From contig JAQISU010000058.1 in NCBI GenBank assembly GCA_029339505.1, positions 2,172,001-2,236,000 of the forward strand: a stretch of 64,000 nt of DNA, in the 5' to 3' direction. Position numbers and translations under genes: made by a program. The DNA comes from Unio delphinus (Eukaryota; Mollusca; Bivalvia; Unionida; Unionidae). The notes under the pieces are model-generated. The model worked only from the letters and a program-made list of their open reading frames with translations. It had not been told where the DNA came from and did no database searches. Positions 52,761 through 64,000 of this stretch are shown here, piece by piece; position 1 is the stretch's first letter, and each line of letters starts with the position of its first letter.

Positions 52761-53938
52761 ACCGCAAAAGTAGACACTAAGGTGACATTTACTGTTTATA
52801 TATTGGTTCTTAATTAAAAAGTTTTTATCTCCTTCTGTCGGACGCTGATCTTAATGTTTTCCGTGGCTCTCTCTAATTTCCCATTTGTCAAGCCGTCACA
52901 AATCTGGCATTATATTTTGAAGAATTTGTAGACCAATTATTGTCAGTTTTGTTATAAATTAGTACTTAGCACTTCTTAGTCACAGATGCAGTACTTTCAT
53001 AATCTAACCATTTCGATGCGAAATACTCTAACATAAGTTGATATTGTTAATTAAAGTTATGTATGCAACAAAGCCTTACAGGATAATATTATTAAAAAAA
53101 TCGAACTACACTGTAAATTGTAAATCATGTTCTTTCTTAACCGAGATAATATAAACTACGCGAATCATTTTGATAGGTAACTGGAGACTACTTTTCGTAG
53201 AATGACTGTTACTTTCTTTTACGATTTCATCTAGTAATGCATATTAACTAATCTCATGTAACACACCAAACTACCGTATTATACTCGTTTTAAGACGAGT
53301 CCAACTGTAACTTGCAGAATCGAACTGTTTCAGAATAGACCCGCACATTTGTGTCAATGCATTTTGTTAGGAATAATCAGTAGAACAAACAATGTGGACC
53401 CTGATCTGCAGGCGCACTATCTTACCGCATATCAGGCTATTTGTTGTCTGCAGTTTGACTCAAGTTATACGCGAGTGATATATTCAGTTCAGTGGAATTT
53501 ATATTATTCAAGTAAGGTAATATACACTTTTGAACATTCCGAAATAACTGCATCTCTTTTAATGATGCAAGATGTTTTACTATTTAACATACCAATCATG
53601 TTTCACTAAGCGGTGATAGAAGGGAAAGATAAAAAAAAGATAAAATCTACTATCCACACAACGCATCCAAACACACATATATCAGGAAAATAGTGAATGT
53701 TTATAATCATACAAATTGTCCACTTGAATAGTCTTTTTGCTACATATTTGGAAAGCCCTGCATAGGGCTTTTTTTCCAAGTCCAAATGCACCTTACTTAA
53801 CTGTGACACATCCCTGGTCTGGCGCCACAGAAACATCGCCGTCGCCAGTCATGCTCCCAATTTACACTTTTTCTTGGGAGCGCAGTGGCTGTTTGATTAG
53901 CGTCAGCACCACAAACTTCTGTTTCTAGGATTCTGAAG
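52761..53938. other. Host spacer without recognised genes
   Basis: Short frames only; nothing supported. Confidence 0.5.
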
Positions 53939-54104
53939 TCTTCCCCTCTTCTCCTATGCAACACCCGTGGATGATAAGGTCATGATACTGGTAGTGGCTG
54001 TGGTACTGGTGCTGTTTGTGGTGCTGGTAGCGGCTGCGGTGATCAAAGCGGGCGTGAAGGTATCCTCACTTCAGACGTCACCTAGCACAGAGACCTTAGC
54101 ATCC
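53939..54104 (+). CDS. Candidate host exon encoding a transmembrane segment
   Basis: Open stretch reading PVDDKVMILVVAVVLVLFVV then LVAAAVIKAGVKVSSLQTS, a strong single membrane span with a short hydrophilic tail. It ends at GGTAAGG, a good splice donor, and the left edge is preceded by pyrimidine-rich sequence. Base composition is clearly richer in GC than the surroundings, as in exons. Neighbouring exons are not recognised, so the gene is unknown. Confidence 0.35.
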
Positions 54105-54109
54105 GGTAA

Positions 54110-56870
54110 GGCCGACTGTTTTCTTCCTCCTTTTCCTTCTTCTACTTTATTCTCTCCTTCTTGTCCTCTTCTTCCAATCTGACTTCTTCGGTTATGGCAT
54201 CCATAGTCAGCTCAGTTTAAGTTCAATAAGTTTTCAGATTTTACTCATCTTTTTTTTGAAGTTCACGAATCAACGATGGGAAGCCAGACTGACGAAAGCT
54301 TCGATTTATATACTTGAAGCACGGAGGAGAAGAAATCCATCCCCCTGATACCACAACGTACACTACTCATGTCATCACCAAAACAATACGGAACGCGCAG
54401 ACGTAAAATAAACACGTTTTACTTGCAAACACAAAAGCATTCACTATTTGACAAGACAGGGAACTAAAGTACTTATCGAATTTTTTTTTAAATACATAAA
54501 ACAAAGAAACAAGGTGCTTATAGACACACTTCTTTCTTGTTAAACATACACAAATACAGATACACAAATATTTTGGCAGTTGGACTAATATCTTTTTCCT
54601 AGAGTGCTGGGGCAGCCCTGAAAAATGGCCGTTTTGTTAACGGGGTGATTGCAATCTTTTATCTAAGATTGCTTCCCGTCTATCGGCAGGCTTTCCCATA
54701 GGATAAAGTCTTCTTCTATGGAAAGGTAATGAGAACTCTTTCGTGTCCACTCCGCAGTCGGCACAACCTCTGTCGGGTTCCTGCTGCTTCCGCTGCTCTC
54801 TCTGCTTCTAAAGCGTATACTTTTCTGTCCATTGTTCTTTCTCCTTGATTTTCTCTCTCAACGCCTCCTCAGTCAGTCCTTGGACTATTGTTAACATACT
54901 GACATTCCTTTCTCTTCATGCTTGGGTATCAGGTTTTACCTGACACGATAGCTAAATTAGATGGCATCTTCGTAGAAGGATGAGCCATCAATGAATGATC
55001 TGACTGACTGACTTAAATTTATTACAGTCGCTTATGCACCGAGTGCTTTTGCGACCAGTTACTTCCCGATAGTCGGGTTAATTAACTAAATGGTACTTTG
55101 ATGGTACATACCACCACAGCTACCGTTTTGATGGGCTGTATGACATGTTCGGGCGCTGCAAGAAGGCAGGTGACCGGCGGGGAGCAAGACTTCAATGGGT
55201 GCGCGGATGTACGCCCTAAAAGTCCAGAACTCGTTATGTCAAATTCAGTGCAGTTGTATTATTGGACAAAAATACTCCAAGTCACCTATGCAATTCATTA
55301 AGACTTTTAAGTTGTATAAGTTTGGTTACTTTTAATTGAGGAATGTTTTGGTGGAATTTTGTGTACATAGTGTATTTTTCTTCTTCTAAATGGTACCAAT
55401 CAGCCGGAAATACGTTTCCCTAATTTATTGGTAGTGTGGTTCTTAGCACCAGTTTTACAGCCGTTTTCCATCAGAAAGGGTAGGGAGCTCTTTGTGGATC
55501 TTCTGTCTTTTTTTCACTTTTGCTGTTATCCTGTTGTTGTGTTGCTCAGTATTCTTACTTCCTCATTAGCTTGTTATGTTTTCCCTCTGTTCTGTTAAGA
55601 TTGGATTTGTAGGCGGCTAGTTTTGATCGCACTGGTATTTTTCTGCTTTCCTTTATTTTATTTGTATACGTTGGAACACACAAGACGCTGTCTCGATTTA
55701 TATGGTTCAAGCGCAGACGCGTTAGAGAAAATCTCTGCGCTTTTTTAGAGTCGGGACGGTTGTTGGCGTTTGAAATCTCCACAGGTAGAGTACAATCTCA
55801 GGAGTTGGTAAGTACTTTTCTGCTGTGGACCATGCGTTATGAGATGTATGTAAAAAGTGGGGCTCGCTGACAAGCTGAGCAATGAATTAGTTTCTGTCCG
55901 TCATGAAGACAGGGTTTAGAGGCTGAGCAAGCCCGATATTTCTGGCGGTAATGAACAGATTGCTTGCGATTGGTATACCCATAGTCACGTTTCTCGTAGT
56001 AGTGTTGGTATCTGAGGAATCAGGTGATACTTGTAATGGCATAGAAATATTCTTCGCGATAATAAAATGATTTCCAAGCTCTTTTACGTTCTACCGTGTC
56101 ATTCTTGTCGGCATATATTCGTCTCACGACGATGGCTCGGACTAACTATGCTGTGATTGGTGCTACGAAGGTCGTCCACCAATAACACTTTCTGCGTTCG
56201 CTCCTTTTCGGAATATACACGTGGGTCATGTATAATGTAACTTTTCTACCAGTGATCCAGACGGGAGATTTCAAATTTTCACGATAAATGGAAAGTCTCA
56301 AGCTACCGTATTCTTTGAGTTTGGATTGTCGTTTCATTACAATTAACAAAGGATTCCACAAATCAGTGATGAACCATTCTGATTTCTCTAGCGGTACTTC
56401 GGAATTAAAATCATTAAACTTCATTGTGTAAGTGTAAGCCGTGGTTCTAAATTTTATGGAGGAGCTTTTTTTCGTCTCTCGAATGTGGTAATATTGTTCG
56501 AGTACTACTGGCTGACATTGGTTAGGAGTAGCCTTTGAGCAAAAGCTTCAGCTCGTGTGTGAAGCAATATGTCGCGTCGTGGCTTCTTACTTTCTTCTCC
56601 TTTCTCATTTACATCCTGTGATCGTTTCATCTTGATTGAAAAATTGCAAATAACTAGATGTTTCACATAATGGATCACGATGGATAGGGCTTGTTCCTTA
56701 AGTATATTAAACTCTCAAGCAGTCAAGATGGAAGCGCCAAGAGAGAGTGTCTGATCAAAACGTAACAAGACGTTATACAACGGTTTACTTCAGAGAAGGC
56801 AACAGACTAATTCTTCTTTTCGAGATAAAAGTAACGATACAAGCTATATATTTCAGGAAAAAGGACAATG
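54110..56870. other. Host spacer without firm genes
   Basis: Short frames such as 55555-55782 and 56146-56424 (both minus) have plausible composition but no motif. Not assigned. Confidence 0.5.
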
Positions 56871-56880
56871 GGATACTTAA

Positions 56881-56996
56881 TGTCCACAATGTCATAGCAA
56901 AACAACGAGAAAAAAGGGAGACAAAGGTCAAGTTACCTGTTATCATTGTCAGGAGAAAGAACATTGGTCTTCAGAGTGTCCAAAAAAAAGGGAGAA

Positions 56997-57000
<4 letters not shown>
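56881..57000 (+). CDS. CCHC zinc-knuckle fragment
   Basis: In one frame a CPQCH pair is followed by CYHCQEKEHWSSEC, the C-x2-C-x4-H-x4-C zinc knuckle of Gag and LINE ORF1 proteins. A stop lies immediately before the first Cys and a simple repeat follows, so only a fragment remains. It is probably from a retroelement. Confidence 0.5.
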
Positions 57001-57048
<48 letters not shown>

Positions 57049-58300
57049 TTTAACGGCGCACCAGCACTTTTAGGCTATTTAGCGCCATACAATAGGTTAT
57101 ATGTTTAAAAATAAGAAAGGTTTAATATCGACCAGCGATATAAAAAACCATAATAGTTAAATATAAAATGGTAAGATGATGGTAACAGGAAAATATGAAG
57201 CTTCTCAATCAACAGGAGATGTAAATGGTGTATGTTGATGATAAGATGTTGTAAAGAAGAGGCGGTATTTGCATTAGATAAAAATGCTTTTTGGTGATGT
57301 CATACAAGTTATAGTTTAAAATAAAGATTTACTTCCTTCAGGAAATCTAACATACTAGTGATTTATATAGTATCAGAAAGTTCCTTCATGTCATGTACAT
57401 TATAGTATTTATCATGTGTAGGTTGCAGGTCGGAGCACTCGGTCATAATGTGTTTAACAGTGAATGGTTCATTGCAAGAAACGCACTCTGGTGGATCTTC
57501 ACCTTTTAGTATGTGGGAGTGGGTAATGTATGTATGACCGATTCTGATTCTTGCAATGACAATCTACTCCCCACGGATAGTTCCGTAGGAAGGAGTCCAT
57601 TCTCCCAGGGTTGGTTTGATGGCATGGAGTTTGTTATTGACTACATCATCCCATGACACCTGCCACTTCTGACGTAGATACCTTTTGATACAAGGTTTAA
57701 AATGAGTAAACGGTAATTTCAAGTCCGATGGTTCTTGGGATAGAGCTATCTTAGCAGCCCGGTCTGCTTCTTCATTACCTCTAATACCAATATGGCTAGG
57801 TAGCCAACAGTATACTATATTGTTGGAGGTACTAAGCTCCGAGTTTTTGGACGAGCATATTGACTAATAATGGATTATCCAGTTTTCTATTGTGTAGCGA
57901 CTGAAGCACTGATAATGAGTCGCAGAAGATAATACTATTTAAAATGCGTTTCTGTTCGATAAATTTCAGAGCAAGTTCTATTGCTCTGATTTCCGATCAA
58001 AATATGGATGCATCATTTGGCAAGCGCACTTTGGTTATGTGTTTGCCACTAACGAAAGCTGCAGCAGCCTTTTCATAAACCTTTGATCCATCAGTATAAA
58101 ATTTAGTGTAATTTGTAAAATCGTTGAGAAGTTCATGATAAGAGTTCAGGAATATAACACGGTTTGTCTCAGATTTATTCCCATCGTGTAACGTAAAAAT
58201 CACTTTGGGTTGCTTAAGGAGCCAAGGTGGTGTTTTCGAGACAAACGTTTTCTGAACTGTAGAGAGATTACTTTTGATATTGTCAAGGCTGGATGATGTT
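56998..58300 (-). mobile_element. LINE 3' portion with RNase H domain and (AATC)n tail
   Basis: On the minus strand a KFYTDGSK motif (58075-58105 region), EIRAIELALKFIE and FCDSLSVLQSLH supply the three acidic residues of RNase H. A Cys/His end (CNEPFTVKHIMTECSDLQP) follows, typical of Jockey/I-type LINE C-termini. The non-coding tail runs to GCGCCGTTAAAATTC and then (AATC)n at 56998-57045. A stop near 57995 and others break the frame. Confidence 0.7.
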
Positions 58301-58829
58301 CTAAAGAGAAAAGAAACAGATAAAAAGATGACGATGAGCAGGTCTTCTAAGATGAAGAGGAAATACCTGCAGAAATAAAATCAAATGGAACAAACGAACG
58401 AGAACGAGAGAAGAAGTATATGAACTTTTGTTTTGGTGATGTGTTGTGAAATTTCGTTGTGATTTTCAAAATGAGATAATATACATTAAAGGTAACGAGT
58501 CTCTTTTGTCTTGATTTTTTCAAAATAAGGATGGTGAATGTTGTTTTTATTGTCTGTATGAATATTTGCTCTTCCATCTATATCCCTCTGGGTCATGTTT
58601 TAGCTAGAATTAAAATGGAAGGGATGTTTTGATCATGTATGCACTTTAGGCATGCAAGTGGGAAAATTTGTCACTCTCTTCATCCATCCTAGTTGGGTCT
58701 TGATTTTTTAAACTGTGGATAAATATACACGCACTGACACCACATTATAGAATGAAGAGTTAAAGATATTTGGGATAGTGTGTGTGAGGGATGTTGGATG
58801 GTATTTGTTGGGTTTTTTGTTTGTTTGTT

Positions 58830-59032
58830 GGTTTTTTTAGGGTTTAACGCCATTTTTTCAGCACACGATAGGCTATACATGGCGGCCAGTATTATTGGTG
58901 GAGGAAGAACATAGGAAAGAACCACCGACCCACGAGAAACTACTGGCAAGCTTTCTCACATAACTACATTAGCCGAATCTAAGACTCGATCCGTAACGGA
59001 GAGCGCTTTAGACCACTCGGCCCCCGTATTTG
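58830..59032 (-). repeat. tRNA-derived SINE
   Basis: Minus strand starts GGGGGCCGAGTGGTCTAAAG, a box A like that of tRNA-Leu/Ser genes, with a box B-like GGATCGAGTC soon after. It ends TGGCGTTAAACCC plus a CAAACAAA-rich tail. Tails of this kind are common in mollusc SINEs and LINEs. Confidence 0.7.
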
Positions 59033-59599
59033 TTGGTGGTTTAAGGCATATTATATCTGGTTTTGATAAAAGTCTCAGCTAACAGAAGGTGATGATTGAA
59101 GGACAATGATTTTATGTGTATGGGGTATTGGATGGTATAGGTAGTGTGTGTGTGATTGCACAATTTCTTCTTCTTAGATCCCAAGATAACACGGGGCATT
59201 TTGGATAGTGTGCATATGGGGTGTTGATTGGTATAAGTGGTGATAGATAGTATTTGTGTGGTGTGAGGGATTGTTGGTGTATGAGCTTTAATCTTCTCTG
59301 ATATTCTAAGTAAACACGTTATTTTGCATGGCGTGTGTGCATGGTGCATTGAATGGTATACAAGGTGCATAAGAATATTTTCATTGGATTTCATCTTCGC
59401 TTACACTATAAGCAAATGTGAATGCGGTGTAGGATGATATAGGCTGTGATAATAGCATGTTTGCATGATTGATATCTAATGATAACACGGGGCATTTTCG
59501 ATTATGTTTGCGTGGGTTGTTGGATAGCATAGGTGGTGTGATGATTCGACTTTTAGCTAACACATTTAATTTTGGATTGTATGTGTGCATGGGATGTTT

Positions 59600-59940
59600 T
59601 GGATGGTATAGATGGTGTGATTAGACTTTAAGCTAATACATTTCATTTTGGATTGTACGTGTTTATGGGGTGTTTTGGATGGTATAGGTGGTGTTATCAT
59701 TAGACTTTTATCATACACATTTCATTTTGGATTGTATGTGTATGGGGTGTTTTGGATGGTATAGGTGGTGTTATCATTAGACTTTTATCATACACATTTC
59801 ATTTTGGATTGTATGTGTGCATGGGATGTTTTGTATGGTATAGATGGTGTGATTAGACTTTTATCATACACATTTCATTATGGATTGTTATGTGTATGGG
59901 GTGTTTTTGATGGTATTGATGGTGTGACGGATATTATTTT
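59600..59940. repeat. 77-79-bp tandem repeat, about four copies
   Basis: Units contain CATTTTGGATTGTATGTGT, GGGGTGTTTTGGATGGTATA and ATTAGACTTTTATCATACAC. More diverged copies extend left to about 59100. Confidence 0.85.
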
Positions 59941-60224
59941 TGTGGTATGCTTTGTGAGATTAGATGTAATTTACTTTTAACACTTCTCGTTTAGTCTGAA
60001 TGTGTGTGTGTGTGCAAGGAGACTTCACCAGATATTTAGGATATGTATCTATGCATGAATGTATGTGTTTTTGTTTGTTTATGTGGACAACTTCAACTTA
60101 AAAGGCCTTACAAATTACCATTCATTGTGACTCCATAAACCATTATGTCCATGTAAAACCCTTCTGTCCAAATCAGCCATTTTATCCCTATAAACATTTC
60201 ACTTAATCTTTTTCATACCTACCT

Positions 60225-60355
60225 ACAAATAGTAGGTATTGAGGTCAACTCCAATGTTAATAGGCCCCGTACTATGATGTCAACTCCAATGTTAATAGGT
60301 CCCGTACTATGATGTCAACTCCAATGTTAACAGGCTCCATACCATGATGTCACTA
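60225..60355. repeat. Short tandem repeat with GTCAACTCCAATGTTAA unit
   Basis: Three copies of a unit around TCAACTCCAATGTTAATAGG followed by a CCGTACTATGAT-like end. Confidence 0.85.
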
Positions 60356-60419
60356 ATATTAAATTCTTGTTTGAGACTAGGGGCATTTCCAAAATGAATT
60401 CCCATTAGAGTCTATTGTG

Positions 60420-61550
60420 GTATTTTTTTAGGCTATAGTGGCATTCCCATATTATATTCCCATTTGAGGCTATAGTGGCATTCCCATATTAAATTCCTGT
60501 TTGAGGCTAACATGGTATTTGTTAAGGCTATAGTGGCATTTCCATATTATATTCCCATTTGAGGCTAATGTGGTATTTCTTGAGGCTATAGTGTCATTCC
60601 CATATTATATTCCCATTTGAGGCTAATGTGGTATTTGTGGAGGCTATAGCGGCATTCCCATATTATATTCCCATTGGAGGCTAATGTATTTGTTGAGGCT
60701 ATAGCGGCATTCCCATATTATATTCCCATTGGAGGCTAATGTATTTGTTGAGGCTATTGTGGCATTCCCATATTATATTCCCATTGGAGGCTAATGTATT
60801 TGTTGAGGCTATAGCGGCATTCCCATATTATATTCCCATTGGAGGCTAATGTATTTGTTGAGGCTATAGTGGCATTCCCATATTATATTCCCATTGGAGG
60901 CTAATGTATTTATTGAGGCTATAGCGGCATTCCCATATTATATTCCCATTGAGGCTAATGTATTTGTTGAGGCTATAGCGGCATTCCCATATTATATTCC
61001 CATTTGAGGCTAATGTGGTATTTGTTGAGGCTATAGCGGCATTCCCATATTATATTCCCATTGGAGGCTAATGTATTTGTTGAGGCTATAGTGGCATTCC
61101 CATATTATATTCCCATTGGAGGCTAATGTATTTATTGAGGCTATAGCGGCATTCCCATATTATATTCCCATTGAGGCTAATGTATTTGTTGAGGCTATAG
61201 CGGCATTCCCATATTATATTCCCATTGGAGGCTAATGTATTTGTTGAGGCTATAGTGGCATTCCCATATTATATTCCCATTGGAGGCTAATGTATTTGTT
61301 GAGGCTATAGTGGCATTCCCATATTATATTCCCATTGGAGGCTAATGCATTTGTTGAGGCTATAGCGGCATTCCCATATTATATTCCCATTGGAGGCTAA
61401 TGTATTTGTTGAGGCTATAGTGGCATTCCCATATTATATTTCCATTGGAGGCTAATGTATTTGTTGAGGCTATAGTGGCATTCCCATATTATATTCCCAT
61501 TGGAGGCTAATGTATTTGTTGAGGCTATTGTGGCATTCCCATTTGAGGCT
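60420..61550. repeat. 55-bp minisatellite, about 20 copies
   Basis: The unit reads GGCTATAGCGGCATTCCCAT then ATTATATTCCCATTGGAGGC then TAATGTATTTGTTGA. Left copies are longer and more varied; the central ones are nearly identical. Confidence 0.95.
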
Positions 61551-62890
61551 ATCGTGACACATATCACTACTTATGTGCGCCCATTAATAGTATCAAAATA
61601 TGTTTTATACTTAGGTTACTGATCAACCCTTATACACCCCACAACATTAAAACCTTTTATGCCAATGTACACAGTATCGCAAAACTTCATATTACCAATC
61701 AACCCTTATAAACCCCACAACTTTAAAAACTTTGACGCCAATGTACACTGTATGGCTAAAAGTTAGGTAGTAAAACATAATTCAATCACTATCTTGAATG
61801 ATTTTGTTTAGAAAAATTGGTTAGCATAAAATGAAGTAGCCTGGACTTATTTTTGGAATAAGAATTACTAATTCTTTAGAAATGAAAAGCAACACTACCA
61901 ACTGCAACAACAATACTATAAACAAGCAGGTACAGACAATTTCATCTTCGCACATGCTGCCAACAGCAGCATTGTTTTGCAAGCATATTGGATAATCTTT
62001 GCCTGCATGAACAATTTTGACCAGCAAAATCTGCTGGCGTAAAAGATTTTAATCTTTGGCTGTGTAAATGATTTTGTGAAGCAAAATCTGCTACAGTAAA
62101 CCTGCCCTTGTGCATCCATTTTTCGCAGTGTGCATATGTAGCTAGCTGAATAATACTATTGTTATGATACTAATAAATTTCATAAAGAATGTTTTTTTTT
62201 GTTTGAGAATATTTTATATTGATTGTGGCTATTTTCCTATACAATACATTTCATAGAGATTGTTTCCTTGCATGTGAAAATATATTAAATAGAATTATTG
62301 CAGCACATATTATATAGATGGCAAATTCTTCACCAATTGATACATATAGTAATTTTAAAGGATTTATGAGGGCATCTAATTTGGAAATCACCATGCCCAA
62401 ACAAATGATTCATGATTTTGTTTATCAATTCATAAAGTTTTGTGACAATAGGACACAACAAATGCAAAGATGCATGCCTTGGAAAATAGGAAATATGTGG
62501 CCGAAAATGCAATAATGAATACTGTAAATTGCAATTGCTTGTGTTGCATGTTGGCCTGTTCTTGATCATGTCATATTGTGTAATCAGCTTTGCAGACCAT
62601 GTAGATTTGTTTTTTAGCATTGTGTGAAGACTTGTCAGCATGAAAAATATAGAATCTATTGTTATAGGAAGCCTGATGACGTCTTGAGGAAAATGATATA
62701 TAAGTAAATAATAGTCAGGACTGAAGCAATTGTGGTTTCTGACCTTGGTGAAATAAAATTAAAAAAAATAATTTTTTTTTTTATAAATCACTTTTATAAA
62801 CTATAATTAGAACATTATTTATAAAACATTGGCTACAGAACCAGTCAGTTAAAAAGACAAATGGAATGAACCAAATATAGAATTAGCAAC
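61551..62890. other. Host spacer without recognised genes
   Basis: Two near-copies of a CCTTATAnACCCCACAAC(A/T)TTAAAA unit at 61628-61740, and an AGCAAAATCTGCT unit twice near 62025-62095. Otherwise nothing supported. Confidence 0.5.
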
Positions 62891-62898
62891 TTTATTTG

Positions 62899-63060
62899 TC
62901 AATATTTTCTCTTCTTTTTCAGCTTTTTCCTAATCCCTGTTGATTCCTCTGTATCATCAAGTGTATCCTCTCCATGGCCTCGCTTTTTCTTCTTTTTGTC
63001 AAATAGGTCATTCATTTCCTGTGAATTAGAGGGATTCTTTTGATATCTTGATGGTTTTAC
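62899..63060 (-). CDS. Probable last coding exon of a Lys-rich (nuclear-type) host protein
   Basis: Minus strand reads KPSRYQKNPSNSQEMNDLFD, then KKKKKRGHGEDTLDDTEEST and GIRKKLKKKRKY with a stop at 62899-62901, followed within eight bases by AATAAA. Clear coding bias, a tail with nuclear-localisation-like Lys/Arg clusters and an immediate poly-A signal fit a terminal exon. The exact splice acceptor near 63050-63075 is uncertain. I do not recognise the gene. Confidence 0.6.
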   Translation of the reverse strand, partial: VKPSRYQKNPSNSQEMNDLFDKKKKKRGHGEDTLDDTEESTGIRKKLKKKRKY

Positions 63061-63075
63061 TTGCACTCACTATTA

Positions 63076-64000
63076 AATAAGTATGGAGTAACTTTTTATA
63101 AAAATTAGCAATTTGCTGCTTTCTTTACATACCACATGTACTCTTTTGTAAGTCAGGTTTAATTACATGTAACAAAAAATTCAGGGTCTATAAAGTTTGT
63201 ACTACTGATGACTCCTAACAAACTACATACACCCAGATCTGATGGTGCATTATGTGATGGCAGATCTGGGTCTGTGAAGTTTGCAATTAGACTGGACTAA
63301 GTGTATATGCTACATCCAGTCTAAGAACACTGAGGTCATAAAGGATATATAGGCAGTACAATGACTGTCATAGCAAGCCTTGAACTGCAGATTTACCAGC
63401 ATACAATAATATGGTCATTGATGACATGGAATTTGATGTAATGCAAGAGGTACTGAGAAATTCTGAAACCATAGAGAGATTCCATTTTGGATACAAGATG
63501 AGTGATTTTGATCTATTCAAGATAAAATTGTCAAGTAGGTTTGATTGGTTTGATTGATCTCTATCATCACAATCAAGATGTGTGAAGTGTTGGAAATCAT
63601 GGAGCAGCTAATTTTATTCTCCTCAAACAGCTAGCAACAGAAGTCAGCCAGCTGTGAGATTGAGACATTCAATGGGACAATGTTGTTGACTAAACAATTG
63701 AAAGTTGTAATTCCTTTCTTCACAGTGATCTCTCAAAAGGAACTAAGTGTAAAATAGGAGCTGGTCTGGAAAAGGATGAAATACCCGTGACTGTGGTACC
63801 AGCATACATGCTAACCCCTGATGAGGAAAAGACGTAATCCAAGTGGCCAAAAAGTGGAATCCAGGCAGAAAAAGCATAATCCACATATAACAATTTCAAT
63901 AAACAATGATTTATTTGCCCCTCTCGTCTTTTAACATCTATTACTGTTCAAAGTTTTATATGTACCACTTTTAGTTTTACACACATTGAATAGAATATAT
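63076..64000. other. Probable intron or spacer of the host gene
   Basis: AT-rich sequence upstream of the last exon on the minus strand. CAGATCTG(A/G)(T/G)-type repeats occur near 63234 and 63261. No further exon recognised. Confidence 0.45.

Noticed and set aside
60420..61550. Possible regularly spaced repeats with spacers
   Set aside because: The whole 55-bp unit repeats, so it is a minisatellite, not repeats plus spacers.

Overview
This looks like a mollusc-type (lophotrochozoan) animal genome carrying integrated Polinton/adintovirus-like DNA viruses. The base composition is AT-rich. Microsatellites and minisatellites are abundant, as are fragments of L2-like and RNase H-bearing LINEs and a hAT transposon. 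tRNA-derived SINE-like repeats have tails of the kind common in mollusc genomes. The mollusc call is an inference from repeat style, not from a diagnostic gene.

Left part (1-12494), element A: the right-hand portion of an integrated virus whose reading frames are nearly all open; its left end lies outside the window. Virion genes are on the minus strand: a small hydrophobic/basic protein, a major capsid protein, a second small basic protein and a 360-residue coiled-coil protein. A non-coding stretch with a 19-bp perfect inverted repeat follows. Then come HNH and Cys-rich genes, a very large plus-strand protein joining family B DNA polymerase, SF1 helicase and HNH domains, a DDE integrase, a phospholipase A2-like protein, a DUF5679-like zinc ribbon and a FtsK/HerA-type packaging ATPase. 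The element ends at an AGCAGCAGA-type terminus at 12494.

Middle part (15869-34282): two decayed relatives, one nested inside the other. Outer element B (15869-34282, reversed) has a 24-bp terminal inverted repeat and near-matching 5-bp flanks (CGTGT/CGTGC). Inner element C (17264-31101) sits directly after the PLA2 gene of B, with its own longer terminal repeats and flanks GAACC/TAACC. C keeps a remnant of almost every module, including a protease and several virion-side genes not visible in A, but most are broken by stops and frameshifts, and an L2-like LINE lies in its left arm. B and C serve as an outgroup for A. They show that the polymerase-helicase-HNH fusion is shared, that A carries its virion block in the opposite orientation, and that A has gained many short palindromes, some in frame inside its genes.

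Right part (34283-64000): host DNA with few genes. It holds minisatellites (26-, 53-, 77- and 55-bp units), microsatellites, a LINE endonuclease/RT fragment interrupted by a 2.7-kb hAT element with an 8-bp target duplication, a LINE RNase H fragment with an AATC tail, a tRNA-derived SINE, a candidate membrane-protein exon near 54 kb and a probable last exon of a lysine-rich protein at 62.9-63.06 kb.

How the viral genes probably work together: the fusion protein replicates the genome, the integrase inserts it through the terminal repeats, the ATPase packages it, the capsid and small basic proteins build the particle, and the PLA2-like protein may help the particle cross membranes. Roles are inferred from families; nothing here shows that element A is active.
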